In this document: positions 10,318 through 19,288 of the stretch, piece by piece
Position numbering within the stretch: the stretch's first letter is position 1
How the letters are laid out: each line of letters begins with the position of its first letter
Source: Clostridiales bacterium
GTDB lineage: Bacteria; Bacillota; Clostridia; Oscillospirales; Oscillospiraceae
NCBI GenBank assembly: GCA_029265405.1
Contig: JAJUJI010000003.1
Span: 186,001 to 250,000 of the forward strand
DNA length: 64,000 nucleotides
Direction of reading: 5' to 3'
Notes under the pieces: generated by a model
Seen by the model: the letters and a program-made list of their open reading frames with translations, nothing else
Told to the model about the DNA's origin: nothing
Databases searched by the model: none
Program-made: the position numbers and the translations under genes

Positions 10318-11202
10318 CTATACCCGCAGGTAGCTTCTTATGGCTACCCTGCTGCCGAATACCCCGACCGCCAGTCCCACGCCGACGAAGGCGCCCAGGA
10401 CGTAGAGCGAGATGCCGCCGAAGGGAATGATCTTCAAAAAGCCGAGCGCCGAGGCCGCCACCTTCCGCGCAAGCAGGGTGTAGAGCGCCCACAGCAGCAT
10501 GAAAGCCACGCATGAGCCCATAAGGCCCATGAACATGCCCTCCACGGTGAAGGGCCAGCGGATGAAGCCGTTGGAGGCGCCCATCATCTTGATTATCGCT
10601 ATCTCGTTGCGGCGGGCGAAGGTGGTAAGCTTTATCGTGTTGGACATTATGAACATGGACACCACGAGCAGCAGCCCGACTATGGCCCAGGACACGGCGT
10701 TGACTATCCCGCGCACGGTGATGAAGCCGCGCGAGATCTCAAGATGGGCCGAGACCTTTACTATGCCGGGGACGTCGGCAAGGTTTCTCGCGGTAGTCTC
10801 CATGAGGCCGAGGTCCTCAAGGTTCACTATGAACCTGTTGCGGAAGACCGAGGCGTCTATGTCTTCGAAAAGGCTGTTGTCCTCATACTGGCTGAGGAAG
10901 CTTTCCATCGCCTGCTCGCGGGTGATGAAGGTCACGGAGGCGACGTTGCCGACCTCGAGCAGCTTGCCGCCCAGGGCCTCGGCCTCCTCGTCGGACAGGT
11001 TCTCGTCCACGTAGGCGGCCACCTGGTTTTGCGACTCGAGGTCGGCTATGATTTTGTTTATGTTGACCGCCAGCAGCGAAAAGCCGCCCATGAGCAGCAG
11101 GGTCGACACTATCATGCAGACGGTGGCGAAGGACATCAGGCCGTGGTCGAAAACGCCGCATATGCCTTCCTTCAGGTAATAGCCTATCCTGTTCATGCTC
11201 AT
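10318..11202 (-). CDS. ftsX: Cell division protein FtsX
   Basis: Membrane subunit of the FtsEX complex, which couples cytoplasmic ATP hydrolysis to activation of an extracellular peptidoglycan hydrolase. The 294 residues have the FtsX layout: one N-terminal membrane helix (about 20-45), a large extracellular loop (about 45-165) and three C-terminal membrane helices. [22 protein letters not shown] is the coupling-helix region typical of the family, here split around residue 200. It overlaps ftsE by 4 bp (ATGA). Confidence 0.95.
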   Translation of the reverse strand: MSMNRIGYYLKEGICGVFDHGLMSFATVCMIVSTLLLMGGFSLLAVNINKIIADLESQNQVAAYVDENLSDEEAEALGGKLLEVGNVASVTFITREQAMESFLSQYEDNSLFEDIDASVFRNRFIVNLEDLGLMETTARNLADVPGIVKVSAHLEISRGFITVRGIVNAVSWAIVGLLLVVSMFIMSNTIKLTTFARRNEIAIIKMMGASNGFIRWPFTVEGMFMGLMGSCVAFMLLWALYTLLARKVAASALGFLKIIPFGGISLYVLGAFVGVGLAVGVFGSRVAIRSYLRV

Positions 11203-11876
11203 GCTATGTACCAGCCGTTTCCGTCGCTTACCAGCCTGCCGTTTGCTATCCTTATCACGCGCTTGGCGAACTGGTTGACAAGGTCCTTCTCGTGGGTGAC
11301 CACCAGCACGGTCGCCCCCAGCTCGTTGATCTTGGTAAGCAGCGTCATTATGTCGGCGCTGAGCTCGGGATCTATGTTGCCGGTGGGCTCGTCGGCAATT
11401 ATCACCTTGGGGTTGTTCACAAGGGCGCGGGCTATGGCGACGCGCTGCTGCTCGCCGCCGGAAAGCTGCCTGGGCATGGCGTGCATCATGTCCTCCAGCC
11501 CGACGAGCGACAGCACGTAGGGCACCCTTTCCTTTATCTCCTTTCCGGAGGCGCCGGCTATGCGCATGGCAAGGGCAACGTTTTCGTAAACGCTTTTGTT
11601 CTCGATGAGCCTGAAGTCCTGGAAGATGACCCCCAGCAGCCGCCTGTGCCTGGGCATCCTCCTGCGCGATATGCGGCTCATGTCGTAGCCGTTTACGATA
11701 ACCTCGCCCTCCGTGCAGGATATTTCGCCGGTAATGAGCTTGATGATTGTGGACTTTCCGCTGCCGGACGGGCCGACGAGAAAGGCGAATTCCCCGTCCT
11801 CCAGCGTTATGCTCAGGTCGTTGAGGGCCTGGGTTCCGTTTTCATAGGACTTGTATACGTGTTCGAGTCTGATCAT
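11199..11876 (-). CDS. ftsE: Cell division ATP-binding protein FtsE
   Basis: ABC ATPase partner of FtsX, 225 residues. It shows Walker A (GPSGSGKST), the signature LSGGEQQR, Walker B (VIIADEP) and the switch His in VVTHEKD. The ATG at 11876 ([11 protein letters not shown]) is preferred because GGAGGA lies about 10 bp upstream; an ATG 18 bp earlier lacks a binding site. It begins 47 bp after the CdaR-like regulator gene with no obvious promoter between, so both are probably co-transcribed. Confidence 0.95.
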   Translation of the reverse strand: MIRLEHVYKSYENGTQALNDLSITLEDGEFAFLVGPSGSGKSTIIKLITGEISCTEGEVIVNGYDMSRISRRRMPRHRRLLGVIFQDFRLIENKSVYENVALAMRIAGASGKEIKERVPYVLSLVGLEDMMHAMPRQLSGGEQQRVAIARALVNNPKVIIADEPTGNIDPELSADIMTLLTKINELGATVLVVTHEKDLVNQFAKRVIRIANGRLVSDGNGWYIA

Positions 11877-11923
11877 GCGGGGCGTTTCCTCCAAATCGGA
11901 TGCTGAGGCCGAGACGGGGACTA

Positions 11924-13054
11924 TTAATGCCCTCGCTGCGACGCCAGGTATTTTTTGACCATGAGGGCGACCTTGAACACTATCGCGTGGTCGAATTCCC
12001 GCAGGTCCAGCCCTGTCAGCTTCTTGATTTTCTCAAGCCGGTAGACTAGCGTGTTGCGGTGCACAAAGAGCTTGCGCGAGGTCTCCGACACGTTGAGATT
12101 GTTTTCAAAAAATTTGTTGATAGTGTAGAGAGTTTCCTGGTCCAGGGCGTCTATGGGGCTTTTCTTGAATACCTCCATGAGGAACATTTCGCAAAGGGTG
12201 GTCGGAAGCTGGTAGATGATCCTGCCTATGCCCAGATTGTCGTAGTGTATGATCATCTTTTCGTTGTCGAAAACCTTGCCGACCTCGATGGCCACCTGGG
12301 CCTCCTTGTACCTTTCCGCAAGCTCCCTGAGGTGCCTGGCCACGGAGCCGACCCCGATTATGGGCTTGACGAAAAGCTCGGTGGTGAGGATGGTTTCTAT
12401 CTGGGCCGCTATCTTGCCCAGATCCCTGCCGGAATACTCCCTGGCGACGGCCTCCCTCGCGCCCTCCTTCGCCTCCGGCAGGGGGGGCAGCTCCTTTATA
12501 AGCACCACGTCCGTTTCGCTGACGCCGAAGATGAAGTCCCTCTGCCTGTCCGGAAACAGGTTCTGCAGCACCTCTATGGTGGCCGAGTCCACCTTGTCGG
12601 GCTGCCTTATCAGGAACACGCCCCTGGGCGCGTTCACGTCCAGGCGCAGCTCCTTGGCCCTAACGTACAGGTCGGCAAGCAGCGTGTTGTCGGATATGAT
12701 GTTTTTTATAAACGCCGCCTTGTCGTGCTTTTCCTCATAGTAGATTTTCGCCTCGTTGAACGCGATGGACGCGAGCACGCAGATGCACCTGGCCTCCTCG
12801 TCCGTTCCCTCGACGAAGACGGCGTAGTCGTAGTCCGCGTTCCAGCCGCCCAGCACCTTCATGGTTTTGCCTTCGCTGACCACAAGCTGCGTGCTGGCTT
12901 CCGATATGGCCGACGCCGCCTTCGGCAGCCTCGAGCCCACCATGGAAAGCTCGTTGCAGGCTACGACGCCCCCCTCGGAATCTATCACCCCGATGACCCT
13001 GCTGGTGGCCTCCTTCATCTGCACTATGACGCTCTGAAATATCCTTCCCGACAT
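11924..13054 (-). CDS. CdaR/PucR-type helix-turn-helix regulator
   Basis: Predicted transcription factor of 376 residues with a sensory N-terminal half resembling the sugar-diacid/CdaR input domain (SVIVQMKEATSRVIGVIDSEG), a central GGDEF-like CdaR region, and a C-terminal PucR-type HTH (LNVSETSRKLFVHRNTLVYRLEK, split about residue 330). The effector is unknown. The ATG at 13054 has AAAGGA 9 bp upstream. It has a strong promoter of its own and is followed by ftsEX, an unusual head gene for a division operon. The upstream neighbour is a sugar-importer ATPase gene ending in a terminator. Confidence 0.88.
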   Translation of the reverse strand: MSGRIFQSVIVQMKEATSRVIGVIDSEGGVVACNELSMVGSRLPKAASAISEASTQLVVSEGKTMKVLGGWNADYDYAVFVEGTDEEARCICVLASIAFNEAKIYYEEKHDKAAFIKNIISDNTLLADLYVRAKELRLDVNAPRGVFLIRQPDKVDSATIEVLQNLFPDRQRDFIFGVSETDVVLIKELPPLPEAKEGAREAVAREYSGRDLGKIAAQIETILTTELFVKPIIGVGSVARHLRELAERYKEAQVAIEVGKVFDNEKMIIHYDNLGIGRIIYQLPTTLCEMFLMEVFKKSPIDALDQETLYTINKFFENNLNVSETSRKLFVHRNTLVYRLEKIKKLTGLDLREFDHAIVFKVALMVKKYLASQRGH

Positions 13055-13174
13055 ACGCAATATTCCTTTCGCTTATATTGTGCTCCGGGCACGAAAATAT
13101 TATGAGAAATACCGGCGCGGCGCCTCGCTGGAGCCGTCGTGCCGTCGCGTTGACATAAAGCCCCTATAAGGAAC

Positions 13175-13203
13175 ATAATACTTTTTTTCGCGCGCTTTTT
13201 CAA
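13175..13203 (-). promoter_or_regulatory. Promoter of the CdaR-like gene and ftsEX operon
   Basis: Minus strand: TTGAAA (13198-13203), 17-bp spacer, TATTAT (13175-13180). The leader to the ATG at 13054 would be about 115 nt; I see no recognised riboswitch in it. Confidence 0.85.
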
Positions 13204-13230
13204 GGGTTGTATAAAAAATTATAGCGGCGG

Positions 13231-13302
13231 CGATAAAAACAAACCGGGCCGCCGCCGGCGCATTCCGAAAACGGAGTTCGGATGCTGCGCGGCGGCGGCC
13301 CC
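13231..13302 (-). terminator. Rho-independent terminator after the UgpC-like gene
   Basis: Minus-strand transcript forms a long GC-rich stem-loop (arms near 13246-13270 and 13276-13301) followed by GGTTTGTTTTTATCG. It separates the ATPase gene from the downstream promoter of the CdaR-like gene. Confidence 0.75.
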
Positions 13303-13317
13303 GGCCGGCTATGCCCG

Positions 13318-14436
13318 TCAGTTGGTTATGGTCTTTTCCGTGTCGTAGTCGAACAGGTGGATCTTCCTGGTGTCCAGGCAGACCTTGATCCTGTCGCCCA
13401 TCTTGCAGCTCGTGGTGCCGGTGGGGATGACGGCGGTGAGCTGTATCTCGCCGTTGGAGAGGTACAGGTTGGTGTCCGCTCCGAGAAGCTCGGTCATGTC
13501 CACGGTGGACTCGATGACCCTGTCGGGATACTGGGCGATGTAGGCCTCGTCGGCGTGTATGTCGTTGGGGCGGATGCCGAATATGACCTTCTTGCCCGCG
13601 TAGGCCAGCACCTCGGGCTTCCTGCCCTTGCTCTCGGGCAGGGCCACCTTGCACCCGTCGCCGAAAGTGAGGTAGGTCACGCCGTGCTCGTCTGAAAGCT
13701 CGCCCTCGCAGGTGTTCATCTGCGGCGTGCCGATGAAGGTGGCGACAAAGAGGTTCGCCGGGTTCTCATACAGGTACTGGGGGGCGGCTATCTGCTGTAT
13801 GAACCCGTCCTTCATGACGACTATCCTCGTGCCCATCGTCATGGCCTCGGTCTGGTCGTGGGTAACGTAAATGAAGGTGGTGGCAAGCTTCAAATGCAGC
13901 TTGGCAAGCTCCGAGCGCATGGCCGTGCGGAGCTTCGCGTCCAGGTTGGAGAGAGGCTCGTCAAGCAAAAACACCTTGGGGTTGCGCACTATCGCGCGGC
14001 CCAGCGCCACGCGCTGCCTCTGTCCGCCGGACAGCGCCGCAGGCTTGCGGTCAAGCAGGTGCTCTATTTCAAGGATGGCGGCTGCCTCGTCCACGCGGCG
14101 CTTGATCTCGTCCTTGGGCATCTTCCTCAGCCTCAGGCCGAAGGACATGTTCTCAAAAACGGTCATGTGCGGGTAAAGCGCGTAGTTCTGGAACACCATC
14201 GCGATGTCTCTGTCCTTTGGCGGAACGTCGTTGACAAGCTTGCCGTCTATGTACAGCTCGCCCATCGTGATCTCCTCAAGGCCGGCTATCATCCTCAGCG
14301 TCGTGGATTTGCCGCAGCCCGAGGGGCCGACGAGAATTATGAATTCCTTGTCTTCAACGTCCAGGTTGAAATCGGATACGGCCGTTACGCCGCCGGCATA
14401 TTTCTTGTATATGCCCTTCAGAGTGACACTTGACAT
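13318..14436 (-). CDS. ABC sugar-importer ATPase (UgpC/MsmX family)
   Basis: Cytoplasmic ATPase of the CUT1 importer class, 372 residues. N-terminal ABC domain: GPSGCGKST, LSGGQRQR, VFLLDEP and the switch His in VTHDQTEAM. The C-terminal third carries TOBE/OB regulatory domains (about 240-372). No permease or binding-protein gene is adjacent, which fits MsmX-type shared ATPases that energise several separate carbohydrate importers. The ATG at 14436 follows GGAGG by 6 bp. It is transcribed alone between a promoter and a terminator. Confidence 0.93.
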   Translation of the reverse strand: MSSVTLKGIYKKYAGGVTAVSDFNLDVEDKEFIILVGPSGCGKSTTLRMIAGLEEITMGELYIDGKLVNDVPPKDRDIAMVFQNYALYPHMTVFENMSFGLRLRKMPKDEIKRRVDEAAAILEIEHLLDRKPAALSGGQRQRVALGRAIVRNPKVFLLDEPLSNLDAKLRTAMRSELAKLHLKLATTFIYVTHDQTEAMTMGTRIVVMKDGFIQQIAAPQYLYENPANLFVATFIGTPQMNTCEGELSDEHGVTYLTFGDGCKVALPESKGRKPEVLAYAGKKVIFGIRPNDIHADEAYIAQYPDRVIESTVDMTELLGADTNLYLSNGEIQLTAVIPTGTTSCKMGDRIKVCLDTRKIHLFDYDTEKTITN

Positions 14437-14482
14437 AAAAACCTCCAATATTTTTTCAAGCTTCCACTTGACATTTGTGGCT

Positions 14483-14511
14483 ATATTAGCACATGCGCTT
14501 TACCGATTCAA
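14483..14511 (-). promoter_or_regulatory. Promoter of the UgpC-like gene
   Basis: Minus strand: TTGAAT (14506-14511), 17-bp spacer, TAATAT (14483-14488). The rest of the 223-bp gap (14437-14659) is AT-rich with no gene visible. Confidence 0.82.
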
Positions 14512-14659
14512 TTTGCCGAACAGACAAAGCTTTTCCAGCCTCTTTGTTGATTATGCCCTAAGCATGCTATGCAAAAATGTTATTTGTATAGCTTCTGTTG
14601 CTCAAAAATTAAGCAATTGTTAACCGCTTTTTGGAAGCCGAAAAGCGCGGCCCGCGCCT

Positions 14660-15379
14660 TTATCCGCCCCCCTCGGCAAAAATGGACTCTATTTCCGCCT
14701 CCTTCAGCTCGCGGAAGCCGCCCGGGGGGAGGCTCCCGTCCAGCCTCAGGCCCCCTATAGCCAGGCGCCTGAGATACCTCACCCCGCTGCCGGCGGCCCG
14801 CGCCATGCGCCTTACCTGGCGGTATTTGCCCTCCGCCACCCATACCAGAGCGGACATGCCGCCCGGCAGCGTCTCGAGCCGGGCGGGGAGGCAGGCCGTC
14901 CCGTCGCCTAGGGTGAGGCCGGAGGCGAAAAGCTCCTCCGCGCCGGGCGGGAAGGGCCTTTCAAGCTCTATATAGTATTCCTTCCAAACGCGCTTTTTCG
15001 GGGAGATGACCCTGTGGCAGAAGTCCCCGTCGTTTGTCAGCAGCAGCAGGCCCTCCGAGTCCCTGTCCAGCCGACCCGCGCAAAAAAGGCCCAGCCTCCT
15101 GCATTCGGGCGGCAGCAGCTCGAGCACGGTCTTTTCGCGGGGATCCTCGGTGGCGCTCAGCCAGCCGGCCGGCTTGTTCATCATGAAATAGCGCAGCCTT
15201 CTTAAAACGGCGGGGCTCCCGTCTATGCTTATTTCGGCCCCCTCGTCCACCTTCAGGTCGCAGGAGCGCTCCACCGTTCCGCCGACGCTCACCCTGCCCC
15301 GCCTTATCAGCTCCCTGGCCCGGCTGCGCGCGACGCCCGCAGCCGCGGCCACAAATTTGTCCAGTCTCAATTGAGGCAT
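14660..15379 (-). CDS. rsuA: RsuA-family 16S rRNA pseudouridine synthase
   Basis: Converts a uridine in 16S rRNA to pseudouridine. The 239 residues have an N-terminal S4 RNA-binding domain (RLDKFVAAAAGVARSRARE region) and a catalytic domain with the family motif GRLDRDSEGLLLLTND, in which the Asp of RLD is the nucleophile. A second RsuA/RluB-type synthase lies at 21537-22253; this one is closer to RsuA by its short form. It is transcribed away from the DUF4830 gene. Confidence 0.88.
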   Translation of the reverse strand: MPQLRLDKFVAAAAGVARSRARELIRRGRVSVGGTVERSCDLKVDEGAEISIDGSPAVLRRLRYFMMNKPAGWLSATEDPREKTVLELLPPECRRLGLFCAGRLDRDSEGLLLLTNDGDFCHRVISPKKRVWKEYYIELERPFPPGAEELFASGLTLGDGTACLPARLETLPGGMSALVWVAEGKYRQVRRMARAAGSGVRYLRRLAIGGLRLDGSLPPGGFRELKEAEIESIFAEGGG

Positions 15380-15387
15380 GCTGGCAT

Positions 15388-15416
15388 TTGTCCGTCCTTT
15401 CCGGCATATGTATTAT
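15388..15416 (+). promoter_or_regulatory. Promoter of the DUF4830 gene
   Basis: TTGTCC (15388-15393), 17-bp spacer, TATTAT (15411-15416), 18 bp ahead of the ATG at 15434. The leader is very short, and GGAGGTG lies at about 15422-15428. Confidence 0.65.
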
Positions 15417-15433
15417 CGGGTGGAGGTGCCGTC

Positions 15434-15910
15434 ATGTTTGTATATACCGCTAAAATCAACAAAAGGAAGGCGCTTTTGTATACCGTGGCCCTGGCTTTGC
15501 TCATAGCCGTGGCAATCATACTGGTCAGCGTGCTGAGGGACGGCGGCGGCGCGTCCGTTTCCGAAAGCTCCGTCCGGGACAGCGGCGACGTGGTGCAATA
15601 CCTGTCCTCCTTGGGCTGGAAGGTCGACGAGGAGCCGATAGAGGTAAAGGAGATAGTCATACCCAGGGAATTCACGGGAGTCTACGCCGACTACATAGAG
15701 CTTCAGAGGGCGCAGGGCTATACCATAGACCAGTACGGGGGCATGGACGCCGTGCGCTATACCTTCAGGGTCCTGAATTACCCCACCGGCGAGGAGCATA
15801 TAGTCGCCGACGTGGTGGTGCACGGAAGCACGGTGATAGCCGGGGACATCCAGTCCACCGCCCTCAACGGCTTCATGACGGGGCTGAAGGAACGGCGGCG
15901 GCAGCCCTGA
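15434..15910 (+). CDS. DUF4830-type single-pass membrane protein
   Basis: 158-residue protein with one N-terminal membrane helix (about residues 12-34) and an extracytoplasmic domain of about 120 residues. The pattern YLSSLGWKVDEEPIE followed by VVIPxEF-like and YTIDQYGG segments matches my memory of DUF4830 proteins of Oscillospiraceae, whose function is unknown. The start at 15434 has GGAGGTG 6 bp upstream. It is a lone plus-strand gene between two minus-strand operons, with its own promoter and a terminator. Confidence 0.82.
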   Translation: MFVYTAKINKRKALLYTVALALLIAVAIILVSVLRDGGGASVSESSVRDSGDVVQYLSSLGWKVDEEPIEVKEIVIPREFTGVYADYIELQRAQGYTIDQYGGMDAVRYTFRVLNYPTGEEHIVADVVVHGSTVIAGDIQSTALNGFMTGLKERRRQP

Positions 15911-15915
15911 CGATA

Positions 15916-15945
15916 ACGGCGGGGAAATCCTCCCCGCCGTCCTTT
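15916..15945. terminator. Stem-loop terminator between convergent genes
   Basis: Perfect 10-bp stem (15916-15925 with 15931-15940) and a 5-nt loop, followed on the plus strand by CCTTTAT. The poly-U tract is short, so termination strength is uncertain. It may serve both the DUF4830 gene and the IspH-S1 gene. Confidence 0.5.
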
Positions 15946-15981
15946 ATGCCGCGGCGGACGCGCTCCGTCCGCCGGCAGGCC

Positions 15982-18024
15982 TTATTCCGCCGTCTCGTAT
16001 TTTTCAGGCGCCTCGGTGTCGTATACCACCTCGTCCGGCCCCGTCTTGCCGGCCGAAGCGGGCTTCTCCTCAAGGGCCTTCATGCTCAGCGAGACCTTCC
16101 TGTTTTCGTGGTCTATGCCGGTGATCTGGGCCTCCACCTCCTGGCCCTCCTTGAGCACCTCGTCGGGCTTGCCTATGCGCCGCCCGCCGGTTATCTGGGA
16201 AACGTGTATAAGCCCGTCCACCCCCGGTATTATCCGGGCGAAGGCCCCGAAGGGCATGAGCTTGACTATTTTCACCTTCACAACGCTGCCCACCTCGCAG
16301 GCGGCGGCAAATTGGTTCCAGGGATTGGTTTCGGCGGTCCTGCAGCCGAGGGAAATGCGCTTCTTCTCCCTGTCGAAGGAGATGACGTACACGTCTATCT
16401 CGTCTCCGACCTTCAGCACGTCGCTGGGCTGCCTGATTTTGCTCCAGCTCAGCTCCGAAACGTGGACCATGCCGTCCACCCCGCCGATGTCCACAAAGGC
16501 GCCGTAGGAGGTCAGCGACTTGACTACGCCCCTGTATTTCTTGCCCTCCTCTATCTCGCTCCAGGTCTTTTCGGCGGCGGCCCTTCTGTTTTCAAGCTGC
16601 ACGGCCCTTATCGAGCCGACGACCCTGCGCCTTGAGTGGTTTATCTCCGTTATGCGAAGCTGCACCCTGCTCTTGACCAGGCCGGCCATGTCCTCGCCCT
16701 TGGCCAGGCCCGTCTGCGAGGCGGGGACGAACACCCTTATCCCCTTGACGTTTACTACCAGACCGCCCTTGTTGGCCTCCGTGACAGTTCCGGTGAGTAT
16801 CTCCTTGTTTTCCTTGGCGCTTTCGATGTTTTCCCAGTTCTTGACCGTATCGAGGCGCTTTTTAGACAGCATGGCGGTGCCTTCCGCGTCGTTGACGCGC
16901 AGGACGTAGGCCTCTATCCTGGAGCCTATCTGCACCACGTCCTCGGGCTTGGCTTCCGGATCGTCGCTCAGCTCGGCAATGGGTATGTAACCCGAGTGCT
17001 TTGCCCCGAGATCCACAGTAACCTCGGTGGGGCTGATGGATTCGACTATCCCGCTCACCTTTTCCCCCGTCATCAGGGTCTTGAAGCTCTTTTCAAGCAT
17101 TTCGTCGAAAGACTCCTCCGCGCCCGCGGCGGCCCCCGCAGGCCCTACGGCGCCGTCCTTCTCCATAACGATTTCTTCGGTCATTTTCGAGAAAACCTCC
17201 TTAATTATCCACGCGGGAGTGGAAGCTCCCGCGGTAACGCCCAATACTTCAACGTCCACTAGCTGCGACAGGTCAAGCTCAGAGGCCGTCTCAATAAAAA
17301 AGACCCTGGGACAAGCGCCGCGGCAAATTTCGGCAAGCCGCACGGTGTTGGCGCTGTTCCTGTCTCCTATCACAATCATCGCGTCGCAGAGGCCGGACAA
17401 GCTTTTGGCCTCTTCCTGGCGTTTAAACGTAGCATCGCATATTGTATCAAATAACTCGTGATTTGTATACTCTTTTTTTAAAATTTCATAGCATTTTTTA
17501 GCCCGTTCCCGTATCTCCGTTGTTTGGAATACGACGGTTATAGGGGTGTTTTTATCAGGCAGCAGGGCTTTGTCCTGAGAAAGCCAATTTTGGATCTCCT
17601 CGGCGCTTTTGAAGGCCAGGACTCCGGCGCAGCTTCCGCAGATGCCCTGCACCTCGGGATGCTCCCGGTCGCCTATGACGACGCAGAGCCTGCCGTTTTC
17701 CGAGGCGCGCCGCACTATCCTGTGTATGCGCGCGACGTTCGGGCAGGTGGCGTCCACTATCCGGCGGCCCGCGGCCTCCAGCTCGCGGCGGACGCTTTCC
17801 GGCTCGCCGTGGGAGCGGATTATGACGGTCGCCCCCGGCGGTATCTCGGAGACGGAGCGGGCCTTCCTAAGGCCCAGGGCCTCCAGGCGGCCGGTTTCGC
17901 GGCCGTTGTGTATCAGCTCGCCGAGGGCATAGCACACGCCCCTGCCCAGCTCCCGCTCGGCCAGCTCGATGGCGCGCCTGACCCCATAGCAGAAGCCCGC
18001 GTTTTTTGCCAGAATCGCCCTCAT
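15982..18024 (-). CDS. ispH-rpsA: IspH-ribosomal protein S1 fusion
   Basis: A 680-residue fusion. Residues 1 to about 285 are 4-hydroxy-3-methylbut-2-enyl diphosphate reductase, the last MEP-pathway enzyme. Its three [4Fe-4S] cysteines are visible: GFCYG (Cys12), DATCPN (Cys94) and the one in DTICDAT. After a linker, four S1/OB RNA-binding repeats follow, starting near residues 322, 405, 500 and 585. The fusion is known from many Clostridia. The frame is continuous, so it is not a sequencing artefact. It starts 1 bp after plsC, as the end of the rpiR operon. Confidence 0.95.
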   Translation of the reverse strand: MRAILAKNAGFCYGVRRAIELAERELGRGVCYALGELIHNGRETGRLEALGLRKARSVSEIPPGATVIIRSHGEPESVRRELEAAGRRIVDATCPNVARIHRIVRRASENGRLCVVIGDREHPEVQGICGSCAGVLAFKSAEEIQNWLSQDKALLPDKNTPITVVFQTTEIRERAKKCYEILKKEYTNHELFDTICDATFKRQEEAKSLSGLCDAMIVIGDRNSANTVRLAEICRGACPRVFFIETASELDLSQLVDVEVLGVTAGASTPAWIIKEVFSKMTEEIVMEKDGAVGPAGAAAGAEESFDEMLEKSFKTLMTGEKVSGIVESISPTEVTVDLGAKHSGYIPIAELSDDPEAKPEDVVQIGSRIEAYVLRVNDAEGTAMLSKKRLDTVKNWENIESAKENKEILTGTVTEANKGGLVVNVKGIRVFVPASQTGLAKGEDMAGLVKSRVQLRITEINHSRRRVVGSIRAVQLENRRAAAEKTWSEIEEGKKYRGVVKSLTSYGAFVDIGGVDGMVHVSELSWSKIRQPSDVLKVGDEIDVYVISFDREKKRISLGCRTAETNPWNQFAAACEVGSVVKVKIVKLMPFGAFARIIPGVDGLIHVSQITGGRRIGKPDEVLKEGQEVEAQITGIDHENRKVSLSMKALEEKPASAGKTGPDEVVYDTEAPEKYETAE

Positions 18025-18025
18025 G

Positions 18026-18616
18026 TCACGCCTCCTTCCCCAGCTCCGAGATCCTCGCCATAAGCTCCGAGGCCAGCTCCCCGTAGTCCCGGCTTTCCGC
18101 CGCCGCGCCCCCTATTTTGTACGGCTCGCCTATCGCCACCGGAACGCGCGAAAACAGCCTCTTGCGGCGCGGTATGTAGACCGGCAGCAGGCTCGCGCCG
18201 GTCCTCGCGGCCAGCATAACGGCCCCGGTCTTGGCCTCGGCCCCGTCCTCCCTGCGCCTTGTGCCCTCGGGGAACATGCCTACTATGCCCCCGTCCCTGA
18301 GTATCCTCATGGCGGTCTTTACGGCGTTGACGTCCGACCTGCCCCGGTCCACGCCGAAAACGCCGATGGAGCTTAAAAAGGCCCCGAGCACCGGCGTCTC
18401 CATCGCCTCCTTCTTTGCCATGAAGCGAACGTGCCTTCCCCTGCCGAGGCTGAAGCAGATGAAAAGGGGGTCGATGGCGCTGGAGTGGTTGGCGCAGACC
18501 AGCAGCGGGCCCTCCGGTATCCTCTCGGCGTGCAGAACCCTCAGCCGGTAAAAAAGGCCGAACAGGGGGCAGAGTATCAGGTACCAAAGCCTGTACGCCT
18601 TCAGGGCCTTCGTCAT
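18026..18616 (-). CDS. plsC: 1-acyl-sn-glycerol-3-phosphate acyltransferase (PlsC)
   Basis: Membrane-associated acyltransferase that converts lysophosphatidate to phosphatidate. The 196 residues contain the acyl-acceptor motif NHSSAIDP (HX4D form), the FMAKKE segment and the substrate-binding MFPEGTRR. The ATG at 18616 is chosen because it follows the cmk stop and a GGAAAGG site, although the frame is open further upstream. The cmk-plsC-ispH-rpsA order is common in Clostridia. Confidence 0.93.
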   Translation of the reverse strand: MTKALKAYRLWYLILCPLFGLFYRLRVLHAERIPEGPLLVCANHSSAIDPLFICFSLGRGRHVRFMAKKEAMETPVLGAFLSSIGVFGVDRGRSDVNAVKTAMRILRDGGIVGMFPEGTRRREDGAEAKTGAVMLAARTGASLLPVYIPRRKRLFSRVPVAIGEPYKIGGAAAESRDYGELASELMARISELGKEA

Positions 18617-18617
18617 T

Positions 18618-19286
18618 TCAGCCTTTCCCTTTTTCAATTATCAGCTCCCCTATCCTGGCCACGACTTCCTCCACGGACAGGCCCGTGCTGTCGAGGACGA
18701 CGGAGTCCTCCGCGGGCCTGAGGGGGGCTACGGCCCTGCCGCTGTCGTTCCCGTCGCGCCTTTCCATGTCTGCCAGCACCTCGCCGTAGCTTTGGCTCTC
18801 GCCCCTGGCCCTCAGCTCCTCGTATCTCCTGCGGGCCCGCTCCTCCTTGGAGGCGGTAAGGAAGATTTTCACCTGCGCACCGGGAAGGACGACGGTTCCT
18901 ATGTCCCTGCCGTCCATGACCACGCTGTGCCTTTCGGCAGCCTGGCGCTGCATGCCCAGCAGGAAGGCCCTCACCTCCGGCAGGGCCGACACGTCGGAGG
19001 CGTACATGGACAGCTCCGGCGTGCGCAGCAGGCCGGTCACGTCCTCCCCGTCGAGCAGCATGCGCTGCTCACCGCCCTCGTATCTGAGCTCAACCCTTAT
19101 CCTTTCAAGCAGCGGCGCCATCTCTGCGGAGCTTTTCGGGTCCGCCCCGGCCCTTTTCGCGGCCAGCCCGACCGTCCTGTATATGGCCCCGGTATCAACG
19201 TAAACGAAGCCGAAGCGGCGGGCAAGCTCCCTTGCAACCGTGCTTTTTCCCGCGCCGCCCGGCCCGTCTATCGCCACAGACATCAT
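18618..19286 (-). CDS. cmk: Cytidylate kinase
   Basis: Phosphorylates CMP and dCMP with ATP, 222 residues. It has the P-loop GPGGAGKST at the N-terminus, YVDTGAIYRTV, VMDGRDIGTVV and the LID region ASKEERARRR. A TTG at 19292 overlaps the upstream stop (TTGA), but the ATG at 19286 lies at a better distance from the GGGGAGGAA site. The plsC ATG begins 2 bp after the cmk stop. Confidence 0.95.
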   Translation of the reverse strand: MMSVAIDGPGGAGKSTVARELARRFGFVYVDTGAIYRTVGLAAKRAGADPKSSAEMAPLLERIRVELRYEGGEQRMLLDGEDVTGLLRTPELSMYASDVSALPEVRAFLLGMQRQAAERHSVVMDGRDIGTVVLPGAQVKIFLTASKEERARRRYEELRARGESQSYGEVLADMERRDGNDSGRAVAPLRPAEDSVVLDSTGLSVEEVVARIGELIIEKGKG

Positions 19287-19288
19287 TT

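Noticed and set aside
14437-14659. Possible small gene or riboswitch in the AT-rich gap upstream of the UgpC-like gene
   Set aside because: Only a good promoter is visible; no frame with a ribosome binding site and no known RNA pattern.
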